A stretch of 64,000 bases of DNA from Bradyrhizobium sp. CCBAU 51627 (GTDB lineage Bacteria; Pseudomonadota; Alphaproteobacteria; Rhizobiales; Xanthobacteraceae): contig NZ_LBJG01000005.1 in the NCBI RefSeq assembly GCF_028128765.1, positions 1 to 64,000 of the forward strand, given 5' to 3'. Position numbers and translations under genes: made by a program. The first letter of the stretch is position 1; each line of letters starts with the position of its first letter. Under the pieces are notes generated by a model. The model made no database searches and was not told the origin of the DNA. It saw nothing but the letters and a program-made list of their open reading frames with translations. Shown here one piece after another: positions 54,132 through 64,000 of this stretch.

Positions 54132-54335
54132 TCAGAGGCGTTTCGGCGATCCCGCGATGGGCTGCAAGCCTGCATCCCCCATGCGCGCAGCGAGCTGCGC
54201 CATGACGGAGAGCCGTTCCGCGCTCTCCATGGCGTGCCAGCGCGCGATCTCCGGCAAGGTGCGGCCGCAGCCGAAGCACAGCCTGGTTTTGGGGTCGATC
54301 ATGCAGACGGCGACGCACGGCGTTTCTTTGCTCAT
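54132..54335 (-). CDS. DUF1289 small cysteine-rich protein
   Basis: This 67-residue protein has the DUF1289 pattern: ETPCVAVCMIDPKTRLCFGCGRTLPEIARW, with four cysteines suited to bind zinc or an iron-sulfur cluster, then a helical tail. The start is ATG 54335; an upstream ATG at 54371 would add 12 residues. DUF1289 genes are widespread in Proteobacteria. It is probably co-transcribed with the downstream protease gene. Confidence 0.85.
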   Translation of the reverse strand: MSKETPCVAVCMIDPKTRLCFGCGRTLPEIARWHAMESAERLSVMAQLAARMGDAGLQPIAGSPKRL

Positions 54336-54379
54336 ACGGACATAGTGAGGGATCGTCGGGCATATCTGCAAGCATCTCG

Positions 54380-55975
<1,596 letters not shown>

Positions 55976-56042
55976 CAAGCAACAACGATTCCTGCCCACG
56001 TCGGACGTGGACCTTCTGCATTGTCTATCTCTGGCAAGAAAT

Positions 56043-56062
56043 CCTTAAGAGGTGACTTAAGG
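56043..56062 (-). terminator. Inverted repeat between the antiporter and kinase genes
   Basis: CCTTAAG and CTTAAGG are perfect seven-base arms around six bases. Read on the minus strand it follows the antiporter stop and is trailed by ATTTCTT, so it may be a weak terminator. Because it also lies 68 bases before the kinase start, an operator role is equally possible. Confidence 0.4.
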
Positions 56063-56115
56063 AGCTAAAAAATTACGTTAACCGGGCGTTAATCCGGCGG
56101 CCCGCAAGCGGGTGC

Positions 56116-57393
56116 TCAGTGCAGCCACGCATGCTGCGCGACGTAGACCACGGCTCCCGCGAGGTACCCCGCGAGTGCCGGCACCGCGATGCGACGGGCG
56201 TACCAGAGGAAGTCGATGCGCTCGAGCCCCATGGCGGCGACGCCTGCGGCCGATCCGATGATCAGGATCGAGCCGCCGGTGCCGGCGCAATAAGCGATGA
56301 ATTCCCAGATGAAGCTGTCTGGCGGATAGTGCCCGAGGTCGTACATGCCCATGGTTGCGGCGACCAGCGGCACGTTGTCGATGACGGCGCTGAGCAGGCC
56401 GAGCACGACGACGATGACGTCCTGCCGGCCAATCGCGGCGTCCAGCCAGCGCGCCAGCATCGACAGCAGGCCGGCATGTTCAAGGCAGGCGACCGCGAGC
56501 AGGATGCCGACGAAGAACACCACCGAACCCATGTCGATCCGCGTCAGCGCGTGCACCAGGGTGAGCGGCTGGCGTACATGCTCGTCCTTACCGCGATGCA
56601 CGATCTCGCCGACCAGCCACAGCACGCCGAGTCCGAACAGGATGCCCATGAAGGGCGCCAGATGCGTCACCGCCTTGAACGCGGGCACAGCGATCAGCGT
56701 GCCGAGCCCGAGATAGAACATCAAATTGCGCTCGAACCGGTCGACGGCCAGCAGCCCATCGTCCTTCGGTGGCGCTGCGATGGTCTTGCCCTTGAGCGAG
56801 AAGCTGACGAAGACGAGCGGAACGAGCAGATTGAGGAGCGAGGGCAGGAACACCGCGCCCATGATCTTAAGCGGGGATAGATTTCCACCGATCCAGAGCA
56901 TGGTCGTGGTGACGTCGCCGATCACGGTCCATGCGCCGCCTGCATTGGCGGCGATCACGATGAGGGAGGCGAACAGCAGCCGGTCCTCGCGACGGACGAT
57001 CAGCTTCTGGATTAGTGCGACCATGACGATGGTGGTCGTCAGATTGTCCAGGATCGAGCTCAGGAAGAACGTCACGAAGCCGATCAGCCAGATCAGCACC
57101 ACCTGGCTCGTGGTGCGGATCAGCGAGGTGATGACCTCGAAACCGTCATGGGCGTCGATCACCTCGACGATGGTCATCGCCCCGATCAGGAAGAACACGA
57201 TCTGCGCGGTGCCGCCGACCGATTCGTCGAGCTGGCGCCCGACGAGAGCATGGTCGCCGGTTGCGATCGCATACACGCTCCAGAGCAGGCCTGCAGCGAG
57301 CAGCGCGGAGGCGCTCTTGTTGACCCCGATGGGGTGCTCGAGCGCGATCGCCGCGTAGGCGAGGACGAAGATTGCGGCGATCGCGATCAGCAC
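56116..57393 (-). CDS. NhaD-type sodium/proton antiporter
   Basis: This 425-residue membrane protein has many hydrophobic segments and typical NhaD/ion-transporter motifs: FLIGAMTIVEVIDAHDGFEVI, FFLSSILDNLTTTIVMVALI (about 105-124), IVIAANAGGAWTVIGDVTTTMLWIGG and LLSAVIDNVPLVAATMGMY. It would expel sodium in exchange for protons. The start is uncertain. GTG 57393 gives a clean membrane start; a CTG at 57420 overlapping the preceding gene's stop (CTGA) would add nine residues (LTPDQAVAA) and may be the real one. It follows the dehydrogenase-like gene closely. Confidence 0.85.
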   Translation of the reverse strand: MLIAIAAIFVLAYAAIALEHPIGVNKSASALLAAGLLWSVYAIATGDHALVGRQLDESVGGTAQIVFFLIGAMTIVEVIDAHDGFEVITSLIRTTSQVVLIWLIGFVTFFLSSILDNLTTTIVMVALIQKLIVRREDRLLFASLIVIAANAGGAWTVIGDVTTTMLWIGGNLSPLKIMGAVFLPSLLNLLVPLVFVSFSLKGKTIAAPPKDDGLLAVDRFERNLMFYLGLGTLIAVPAFKAVTHLAPFMGILFGLGVLWLVGEIVHRGKDEHVRQPLTLVHALTRIDMGSVVFFVGILLAVACLEHAGLLSMLARWLDAAIGRQDVIVVVLGLLSAVIDNVPLVAATMGMYDLGHYPPDSFIWEFIAYCAGTGGSILIIGSAAGVAAMGLERIDFLWYARRIAVPALAGYLAGAVVYVAQHAWLH

Positions 57394-57416
57394 GGCAGCA
57401 ACGGCTTGGTCAGGCG

Positions 57417-58289
57417 TCAGCGCGACAGACGCGCGAGCAGGCTGGACGTATCCCAGCGCTTGCCGCCCATCTTCTCGACCTCGGAATAGAACTGATCGAC
57501 CAGCGCGGTCACCGGCAGGTTGGCGCCGTTGCGGCGCGCCTCGGCCAGCGAGATCGAGAGGTCCTTGCGCATCCATTCGACGGCGAAGCCGAAATCGTAC
57601 TTGCCCTCGTTCATGGTCTTGTAGCGATTCTCCATCTGCCACGACTGCGCAGCGCCCTTGGAGATGGTTTCGATCACGGCGGCGACGTCGAGGCCGCTCT
57701 TCTGAGCGAAGTGGATACCTTCGGAGAGGCCCTGCACGAGGCCGGCGATGCAGATTTGATTGACCATCTTGGTCAGCTGGCCGCTTCCGGCGGGCCCCAG
57801 CAATTTGCACATCCGCGCATAGGCGCCGGTGATGATCGGCTCGGCGCCGGCATAGGCGTCCTGAGCTCCGCCGCACATCACCGTCAGCGCGCCGTTCTCG
57901 GCGCCGGCCTGGCCGCCGGAGACGGGGGCGTCGACGAACTTGAAGCCGGCCTTGGTCGCGGCCGCATCAAGCTCGCGTGCGACTTCGGCCGAGGCGGTGG
58001 TGTGGTCGACGAAGGTCGCGCCCTTCTTCATGCCGGCAAAGGCGCCGTCGGGGCCGATCGTGACCGCGCGCAGATCGTTGTCGTTGCCAACGCAGCACAT
58101 CACGAAATCCTGGCCTTCGGCGGCGGCCTTCGGCGTTGCCGCGGTCTTGCCGCCGAACTTGTCCGCCCATTCCTTCGCCTTGGCCGCGGTGCGGTTGTAG
58201 ACGGTGACCTCATGGCCCCCTTTTTTCACGAGGTGTCCGGCCATGGGGAAGCCCATGACGCCGAGACCGAGGAAAGCGACTTTAGCCAT
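57417..58289 (-). CDS. Beta-hydroxyacid dehydrogenase, 3-hydroxyisobutyrate dehydrogenase-like
   Basis: This 290-residue NAD(P)-dependent enzyme has the nucleotide loop FLGLGVMGFPMAGHL (6-20), substrate-binding DAPVSGGQAGAENG (about 120-133) and catalytic Lys174 in GQLTKMVNQ. The family oxidises 3-hydroxyisobutyrate or reduces tartronate semialdehyde; the specific substrate is not clear from sequence. ATG 58289 gives the usual length. It is just upstream of the antiporter gene and probably co-transcribed with it. Confidence 0.88.
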   Translation of the reverse strand: MAKVAFLGLGVMGFPMAGHLVKKGGHEVTVYNRTAAKAKEWADKFGGKTAATPKAAAEGQDFVMCCVGNDNDLRAVTIGPDGAFAGMKKGATFVDHTTASAEVARELDAAATKAGFKFVDAPVSGGQAGAENGALTVMCGGAQDAYAGAEPIITGAYARMCKLLGPAGSGQLTKMVNQICIAGLVQGLSEGIHFAQKSGLDVAAVIETISKGAAQSWQMENRYKTMNEGKYDFGFAVEWMRKDLSISLAEARRNGANLPVTALVDQFYSEVEKMGGKRWDTSSLLARLSR

Positions 58290-58477
58290 GTGTGTGTCCG
58301 TAGCTTGAGTTTTACGGTTGCAGCCGGGCGAGGGGCGCCCAGCCGGGATCCTTGGGGTTCCGCCTGAGCGGACCGGGCGCACCATAAACCCTTGAGGGCG
58401 GAGGGCAACGGCTTCGTTTGGCAGCCCTCTGTGCTAGGATGGCGGACCTCAACGACTTCAAAACAAGGGAGCGAGGC

Positions 58478-58927
58478 ATGGGTGTCGGTTTGGGCGGTGT
58501 GAGCGTCGGCGTACTCGATCATTTCAACATCCGGACCCGGAATCTGGCTGAGACGGTCCGCTTCTACGAGGACGTGCTGGGTCTGGAAATAGGCGCCCGG
58601 CCGAATTTCGCCTTCCCGGGGGCCTGGATGTACAGCGAGGGCAGGCCGGTGGTCCACCTCGTCGATATTTCTCCGACCTCCGAGCCACAAAAGCCGGATT
58701 CCGGCGTTGTCCACCACGTCGCCTTCGCAAGCCGCGGTTTCGAAGGCATGAAGCAGCGGCTGGCATCCAAGGGCATGACATTCGACGCTCGCCAGGTGCC
58801 TGGCGGCGACCTCTGGCAGATCTTCGTCCACGACCCCAACGGGGTCATGATCGAGCTCAATTACGAGGCGGCGAAGGAGCAGGGAGCGGCGCCCGCGGAG
58901 ATGGCTGACGATATCGGCAGGCAGTAG
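58478..58927 (+). CDS. VOC family protein, glyoxalase-like
   Basis: This 149-residue protein is a single vicinal-oxygen-chelate unit: LDHFNIRTRNLAETVRFYEDVLGL at the start, VVHHVAFASRGFEGMKQRL in the middle and IFVHDPNGVMIELNY near the end, with candidate metal ligands His in LDHF, HHVAF and Glu in IELNY. ATG 58478 is chosen because the upstream extension lacks similarity and GCGAGG precedes it. Possible roles include lactoylglutathione-lyase-like isomerisation; the substrate is unknown. Confidence 0.85.
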   Translation: MGVGLGGVSVGVLDHFNIRTRNLAETVRFYEDVLGLEIGARPNFAFPGAWMYSEGRPVVHLVDISPTSEPQKPDSGVVHHVAFASRGFEGMKQRLASKGMTFDARQVPGGDLWQIFVHDPNGVMIELNYEAAKEQGAAPAEMADDIGRQ

Positions 58928-58969
58928 CCTTTTGGCCGTTTCCGCTCTAATGGGGCATCCTCAAGCCTT

Positions 58970-59018
58970 GAGCATGATCTGACCGGAAAACCGCACCACA
59001 CTTTTCCGGATCATGCTC
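58970..59018. repeat. Interspersed palindrome GAGCATGATC...GATCATGCTC
   Basis: GAGCATGATC (58970-58979) pairs with GATCATGCTC (59009-59018), and CCGGAAAA with TTTTCCGG inside, giving a long stem around about ten loop bases. This palindrome type is a common dispersed repeat in Rhizobiales from general knowledge. It lies right before the ribosome site of the Mrp gene and after the VOC gene, so it may act as terminator or leader structure. Confidence 0.75.
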
Positions 59019-59036
59019 TACTCCAGGAGATGCGCT

Positions 59037-60170
59037 TTGAGCGTGACGCAGCAACAGGTTCTCGACAGCCTCGCCAAGATCAAGTCGCCCCGCGGGGTCG
59101 CGCTCACCAATGCCAATGTGCTGAGTGCGATCAGCGCCGCCGACGGCAAGGTCTTCTTCTCGATCAACGTCGATGCCGCCGAGGCGCGGGCTTGGGAATC
59201 CGTGCGGGCCGAGGCTGAAGACGCCGTGCGCGCCATTCCTGGCGTCACCACGGCGATGGTTGCCCTGACCGCCGAGCGCAAGCCGGGCTCCGCGCCGCCA
59301 CCCCCGCAGCCGAGCCGTGGCACACCAGGCGTGCAGCCGGCCCATGCCCACAAGCCGCCGCAGGGTGGCGGGTCGCCGATGGCGCGGCAGTCCGAAATTC
59401 CGGGTGTCGCCGCCGTGATCGCGGTGGCTTCGGGCAAGGGCGGGGTCGGCAAGTCGACCACCGCGCTCAATCTGGCATTGGGCCTGCGTGACCTTGGCCT
59501 CAAAGTCGGCTTGCTCGATGCCGACATCTACGGCCCCTCGGTGCCGCGGCTGACCGGCCTGCACGAGAAGCCGAAGCTGGACGGCGAACGAAAAATGATT
59601 CCGCTCCGGCGTTTTGGCCTCGCCATCATGTCGATCGGCTTCCTGGTCGAGGAAGAGACCGCAATGATCTGGCGCGGCCCGATGGTGATGTCGGCGGTGA
59701 CGCAGATGCTGCGCGACGTTGCGTGGGGCACGCTCGACGTGCTCGTCGTCGACATGCCGCCGGGCACGGGCGATGCCCAGCTCACGCTGGCGCAGAACGT
59801 GCCGTTGAAGGGCGCCGTCATCGTCTCGACTCCGCAGGACCTGTCCCTGATCGACGCCCGGCGCGGGCTCGCCATGTTCAGGAAGGTCAACGTGCCCGTG
59901 CTCGGCATCGTCGAGAACATGAGCTACTTCCAGTGCCCGCATTGCGGCACGAAATCGGACATCTTCGGCCATGGCGGGGCGCGCCACGAGGCCGAAAAGC
60001 TTGGAGTACCGTTCCTGGGCGAAATTCCGCTGCACATGGCGATTCGCGCCACCTCGGACGCCGGCAATCCCGTCGTCGACAGCGAGCCTGATGGGCCGCA
60101 TGCGGCGATCTATCGCGCCATAGCGGGACAGGTGCGGGACCAGCTCAAGGGCGTGATCGCAGCCGCTTGA
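59037..60170 (+). CDS. Iron-sulfur cluster carrier, ApbC/Mrp family
   Basis: Mrp/ApbC proteins bind and pass on [4Fe-4S] clusters. The 377-residue protein has an N-terminal MIP18-like (DUF59) domain (about 1-85), a proline/histidine-rich linker (about 85-120) and a P-loop ATPase domain with GKGGVGKSTT (133-142), DADIYGPSVPRL and the cluster-binding CPHC (Cys300 and Cys303). I chose TTG 59037 because AGGAGA lies six bases before it; ATG 59013 would start within the palindrome. Confidence 0.9.
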   Translation: MSVTQQQVLDSLAKIKSPRGVALTNANVLSAISAADGKVFFSINVDAAEARAWESVRAEAEDAVRAIPGVTTAMVALTAERKPGSAPPPPQPSRGTPGVQPAHAHKPPQGGGSPMARQSEIPGVAAVIAVASGKGGVGKSTTALNLALGLRDLGLKVGLLDADIYGPSVPRLTGLHEKPKLDGERKMIPLRRFGLAIMSIGFLVEEETAMIWRGPMVMSAVTQMLRDVAWGTLDVLVVDMPPGTGDAQLTLAQNVPLKGAVIVSTPQDLSLIDARRGLAMFRKVNVPVLGIVENMSYFQCPHCGTKSDIFGHGGARHEAEKLGVPFLGEIPLHMAIRATSDAGNPVVDSEPDGPHAAIYRAIAGQVRDQLKGVIAAA

Positions 60171-60363
60171 AGCCTGATGGCTGGGGACATGCGACTTTCG
60201 TCGCCCCCCGTCATGCCATTGTCGCGTTCCGCGAGCGTGGCTTCCGTGTTAAACGCCCACGGCAGCGAAGCCCCTTCGGTTGGACGCATGAGCATCGCGT
60301 CACCGGAACGAGCGGCCGTCGAGAGGAAGTAGGGGAAATACCCCAGCAAGGAGAGACCTGAAG

Positions 60364-61455
60364 ATGAAGCGTCGTGATTTCCTGAAAGTGTCGGCCGCGG
60401 GCGCAGCGGCCACAGCCGCAGTGGCCTCGCCGGCGATTGCGCAGTCCTCGCCCGAGATCAAGTGGCGCATGACGTCGAGCTTCCCGAAGTCGCTCGACAC
60501 CATCTATGGCGGCGGCGAGCAATTGGCAAAGTACGTCGCCGAGATGACCGACAACAAGTTCCAGATCCAGGTGTTCGCCGGCGGTGAAATCGTTCCGCCG
60601 CTGCAGGCGCTCGATGCGACCTCGAACGGCACCGTCGAGATGTGCCACACCGTCTCGTACTACTATGTCGGCAAGGACCCCACCTTCGCGATCTACGCCT
60701 CGGTGCCGTTCGGCCTCAATGCGCGGCAGCAGAACTCCTGGTGGTATCAGGGCGGCGGCCAGGAGCTCGGCAACGAGTTCTTCAAGAAGTCGAACGTGAT
60801 CGGATTCGCCTGCGGCAACACCGGCACCCAGATGGGCGGCTGGTTCCGCAAGGAGATCAAGACCGTTGCGGATCTGTCCGGCCTGAAATTCCGAATCGGC
60901 GGCATCGCCGGTCAGGTGCTTCAGAAGGTCGGCGTGGTGCCGCAGCAGCTCGGCGGCGGCGACATCTATCCGGCGCTGGAAAAGGGCACCATCGACGCAG
61001 CCGAGTGGGTCGGCCCCTACGATGACGAGAAGCTCGGCTTCGCCAAGGTTGCGAAGTACTACTACTATCCGGGCTTCTGGGAAGGTGGCCCGATGGTCCA
61101 CGCCTTCGCCAATCTGGAGAAGTGGAATTCGCTGCCGAAGAACTACCAGGCCATCCTCACCAACGCGGCGGCCAACGCCAACAGCTGGATGGCCGCGCGC
61201 TACGACATGCAGAACCCGGCGGCGCTGAAGCGTCTGGTCGCCGGCGGCACCCAGCTTCGTCCCTTCACCAACGAGGTGCTGGAAGCCTGCCTCAAGGCCA
61301 CCAACGAGCTGTGGGCGGAGATCTCGGCCAAGAACGCCGACTTCAAGAAGTCGATCGACGCCATGCAGGCCTACCGCTCCGACGAATATCTGTGGTGGCA
61401 GGTCGCCGAATACACCTACGACAGCTTCATGATCCGTTCGCGCACCCGCGGCTGA
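60364..61455 (+). CDS. TRAP transporter substrate-binding protein (DctP family), first copy
   Basis: This 363-residue protein has a twin-arginine-like leader MKRRDFLKVSAAGAAATA, cut near AIAQ. The mature part shows FPKSLDTIYGGGEQLAKYV, MGGWFRKEIKTVADLSGLKFRIGG with the conserved arginine that holds the substrate carboxylate, and IDAAEWVGPYDDEKLGF. It resembles the TakP subgroup that binds 2-oxo acids, though other carboxylates are possible. No DctQ/DctM membrane genes are nearby. AGGAGA lies before the ATG and a strong terminator follows. Confidence 0.9.
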   Translation: MKRRDFLKVSAAGAAATAAVASPAIAQSSPEIKWRMTSSFPKSLDTIYGGGEQLAKYVAEMTDNKFQIQVFAGGEIVPPLQALDATSNGTVEMCHTVSYYYVGKDPTFAIYASVPFGLNARQQNSWWYQGGGQELGNEFFKKSNVIGFACGNTGTQMGGWFRKEIKTVADLSGLKFRIGGIAGQVLQKVGVVPQQLGGGDIYPALEKGTIDAAEWVGPYDDEKLGFAKVAKYYYYPGFWEGGPMVHAFANLEKWNSLPKNYQAILTNAAANANSWMAARYDMQNPAALKRLVAGGTQLRPFTNEVLEACLKATNELWAEISAKNADFKKSIDAMQAYRSDEYLWWQVAEYTYDSFMIRSRTRG

Positions 61456-61483
61456 TCTCCGGCTCACGCTGTCGGACTGAACC

Positions 61484-61513
61484 GCCCGGCCTCGTTCGCG
61501 AGGCCGGGCTTTT
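61484..61513 (+). terminator. Intrinsic terminator after the first TRAP binding-protein gene
   Basis: GCCCGGCCTCG and CGAGGCCGGGC form a perfect 11-pair stem around the tetraloop TTCG, followed by TTTTC. It lies 29 bases after the stop codon. The first TRAP gene is therefore probably transcribed alone. Confidence 0.88.
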
Positions 61514-61875
61514 CATTGGCGATGTGACGGGGCATCCCAAAATCCGCAAAACAACCCCATGCACAGTAGAGGCGATGACGTGGGGATGGGGACGGGCTCG
61601 CCAAGGCTCGGTTGACACGTCGGGCAAAACAGTGGCATCAATTTATAATCGATTAATCCGAAATTTGCGGGCGGCTTCATTTGACCAAGCGACGAGCTTC
61701 GGCGCACCGTGTACGGCTTAAGTCGTAAGACGAAATGGCACAGCCCCTCTCGCGAGGCGATCCTTTTTCTTTGTCGCAGTGCGATCAGGGTGGAAATCCC
61801 GAGTTCCTTGCGTCATGCTGTCCTCCAAGCCTCGGCAAGAAGGCTCACAATCACAACCCATCAGGGCAGGACATC
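61514..61875. other. Intergenic region before the second TRAP binding-protein gene
   Basis: No gene is supported in these 362 bases. There is an AT-rich patch with a perfect TATAAT at 61644-61649 and TTGACA at 61612-61617, but the 26-base spacing is too long for a standard sigma-70 promoter, so only the -10-like element is a candidate. A frame open from 61735 into the next gene lacks family similarity before the leader at 61876. Confidence 0.45.
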
Positions 61876-62964
<1,089 letters not shown>

Positions 62965-62985
62965 GGGCGGCGGTCTCGCGATACG

Positions 62986-63014
62986 GGCCCCGGAGCACAA
63001 GCTCCGGGGCCTTT
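62986..63014 (+). terminator. Intrinsic terminator after the second TRAP binding-protein gene
   Basis: GGCCCCGGAGC and GCTCCGGGGCC form a perfect 11-pair stem around ACAA, followed by TTTG. It lies 21 bases after the stop codon. Confidence 0.85.
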
Positions 63015-63193
63015 GTCGTGGGGGGGCGTGCAACGCACTGTAAAGCCGCGTGACAAACCAGCAGGCGATGGGGGGAGGCATGGCGGTGCCCAGACCAACA
63101 GGTTAGGACATCGGGGGGATAGCGAAGCGTATACGACATCGCGATATCGCCGCCACCGACATCAGCTCATGATCCATAAAGCTACGGCTGCCG

Positions 63194-63553
63194 CTAGTTT
63201 CGCGGCGTCGGCTGCGACGGTGTAGCAGGTTGCTGCGACGGTGTTGCGGGTTGCGACGATGCTGGGGGCGGCTTCTGCTGTTCCGGCGGCGTAACAATTG
63301 GATCTCCGCCGCCGTGTGGCACACAAGTTCCCACGTTACTCAACAGTCTTTTGGCTTGAAGATCGCGAGCTCTCTTGTAGTCCCGGTTCCGGTAAATTCT
63401 TGCCGCGGCCAGGCGATCCCAAGCATCGAACGCATCGGAGTAATGCTGTCGCATTTGCTCCTCGGTGGCAAGACAGTCACTGAATTTGTCGAACACGAGA
63501 TCGGTATTGACTGGCGAGACGCCACCTACCAGGACCACGAGCATCCATTTCAT
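63194..63553 (-). CDS. Small secreted hypothetical protein with a Pro/Gln/Thr-rich tail
   Basis: This 119-residue protein begins with a short hydrophobic stretch (MKWMLVVLVGGVSPVNTD) that may be a signal peptide or anchor, then a charged helical middle (DCLATEEQMRQHYSDAFDAWDRLAAARIYR) with cysteines near residues 27 and 77 that could pair, and ends in low-complexity TPSQQPATPSQPTP repeats. I recall similar short proteins in Bradyrhizobium but no function. It stands alone between the TRAP terminator and the right-hand small genes; 63015-63193 holds nothing I can support. Confidence 0.6.
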   Translation of the reverse strand: MKWMLVVLVGGVSPVNTDLVFDKFSDCLATEEQMRQHYSDAFDAWDRLAAARIYRNRDYKRARDLQAKRLLSNVGTCVPHGGGDPIVTPPEQQKPPPASSQPATPSQQPATPSQPTPRN

Positions 63554-63733
63554 AGTTTTCGCCTAGCTTCGCGCCCGCTAACCTGAAATGAGGAACGATG
63601 ATGTGCCCGCAACGTTCCGGCCCGTCGTTGCCGGTCGAGGCGCGGGCTCTTGGTTCTGTTTCATTCACGGAACCGAAACTTTGACCGCTTGAGCGTGTTT
63701 CCTGTCGGAGCTCGGGGCCAAACGAGCTAAGTC

Positions 63734-63826
63734 ATGAGCTTGAGCGATCTTGTTGTCACTTCGGCGCTTGCCGGCGTGGCTCTCTTGATGGAGATCGGAT
63801 TGTTCATCGCTTTGGGGATGATCTGA
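63734..63826 (+). CDS. Possible 30-residue membrane peptide
   Basis: A short frame beginning MSLSDLVVTSALAGVALLME encodes 30 residues, nearly all of them one hydrophobic segment. There is no strong ribosome site and the upstream 63554-63733 shows no clear promoter. It ends one base before the stop of the convergent partial gene. It is offered only as a candidate small membrane protein. Confidence 0.25.
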   Translation: MSLSDLVVTSALAGVALLMEIGLFIALGMI

Positions 63827-64000
63827 TCAGCGCTTCCGCCGGAACCACGAGGCAAATCGCGACGCGGGTTCGCCAAGGGCTTCCTGCTTTTCCCCTCGTA
63901 GCAGTTCGTCTCGCTCCGGAGCGAGAGGCGGCGCATCCTCCAGCGCAGCCAGCCGCTGTAGCTGGCGCTGGAGATTAAGCGGTAGATCCTTCTCCTCCGG
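63827..64000 (-). CDS. C-terminal end of an unidentified gene, cut by the window edge
   Basis: A minus-strand frame is open from the right edge for 57 codons, from PEEKDLPLNLQRQLQRL through LEDAPPLAPERDELLRG to ASRFASWFRRKR, then TGA. The charged helical pattern and basic end look protein-like and codon use agrees with other genes here, but there is no recognisable motif. An overlapping longer frame (63727-63936) on the same strand is less convincing because it is rich in basic residues without pattern. Confidence 0.4.
   Translation of the reverse strand, partial: PEEKDLPLNLQRQLQRLAALEDAPPLAPERDELLRGEKQEALGEPASRFASWFRRKR

Noticed and set aside
61612..61649. A TTGACA...TATAAT promoter before the second TRAP gene
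   Set aside because: The spacing is 26 bases, too long for a normal sigma-70 promoter; only the -10-like element was mentioned.

Overview
The window looks like a chromosomal segment of a Bradyrhizobium-type alphaproteobacterium. The evidence is high GC content with strong G/C bias at codon third positions, the gene repertoire (aerobic cob pathway, many ABC and TRAP binding proteins with twin-arginine-like leaders), GTG and TTG starts, and two families of interspersed palindromes of a kind familiar from this group. I assign the genus from general resemblance only; no search was run. I saw no rRNA, tRNA, CRISPR array, insertion sequence, transposase or integrase.

Left end (1-5.5 kb): the 3' part of a large tandem-repeat, probably secreted protein; a quinone or aromatic detoxification pair (ring-cleaving dioxygenase-like VOC protein plus an MhqD-like hydrolase) with a divergent LysR regulator and two operator-like palindromes; and an orphan ABC-type binding protein.

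Cobalamin island (5.5-27.5 kb): almost the whole aerobic B12 route from uroporphyrinogen III, in several transcription units. bluB-cobS-cobU and cobO-cobQ are on the minus strand and cobD-cobC on the plus strand. A long plus-strand unit starts behind a complete cobalamin riboswitch: DUF1636 gene-cobW-cobN-cobG-cobH-cobI-cobJ. cobK lies on the opposite strand, followed by cobL-cobE-cobM-cobB-cobA-cobF-cobT, and a histidine phosphatase ends the island. The CobS/CobT-type chelatase subunits and the cobalt reductase are not here. A second riboswitch with only its 5' half recognisable sits in front of an unrelated aldehyde dehydrogenase gene.

Hydantoin/carbamoyl-amino-acid region (27.6-38.7 kb): a succinate-semialdehyde-type dehydrogenase, an MFS permease, then an operon of N-carbamoyl-amino-acid hydrolase, dihydropyrimidinase/hydantoinase and a five-gene Dpp/Opp-like ABC importer. 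Uptake and two-step hydrolysis of cyclic ureides or their carbamoyl products is the simplest reading.

Sugar region (38.9-53.4 kb): an Rbs-like (CUT2) importer, a DeoR-family repressor, then deoC, an unusual two-domain aldehyde dehydrogenase of the ALDH16 type, an RbsD/FucU mutarotase, a ribokinase-like kinase and a complete CUT1 importer. Together these would import, anomerise, phosphorylate and cleave a deoxypentose to glyceraldehyde 3-phosphate and acetaldehyde, then oxidise the aldehyde. Direct repeats containing ACAAT occur in both promoter regions and suggest control by the DeoR protein.

Right end (53.5-64 kb): retropepsin-like protease and DUF1289 genes, a membrane sensor histidine kinase, a NhaD-type antiporter with a hydroxyisobutyrate-dehydrogenase-like gene, a VOC protein, an ApbC/Mrp iron-sulfur carrier, two adjacent paralogous TRAP binding proteins without their membrane subunits, and small hypothetical genes.
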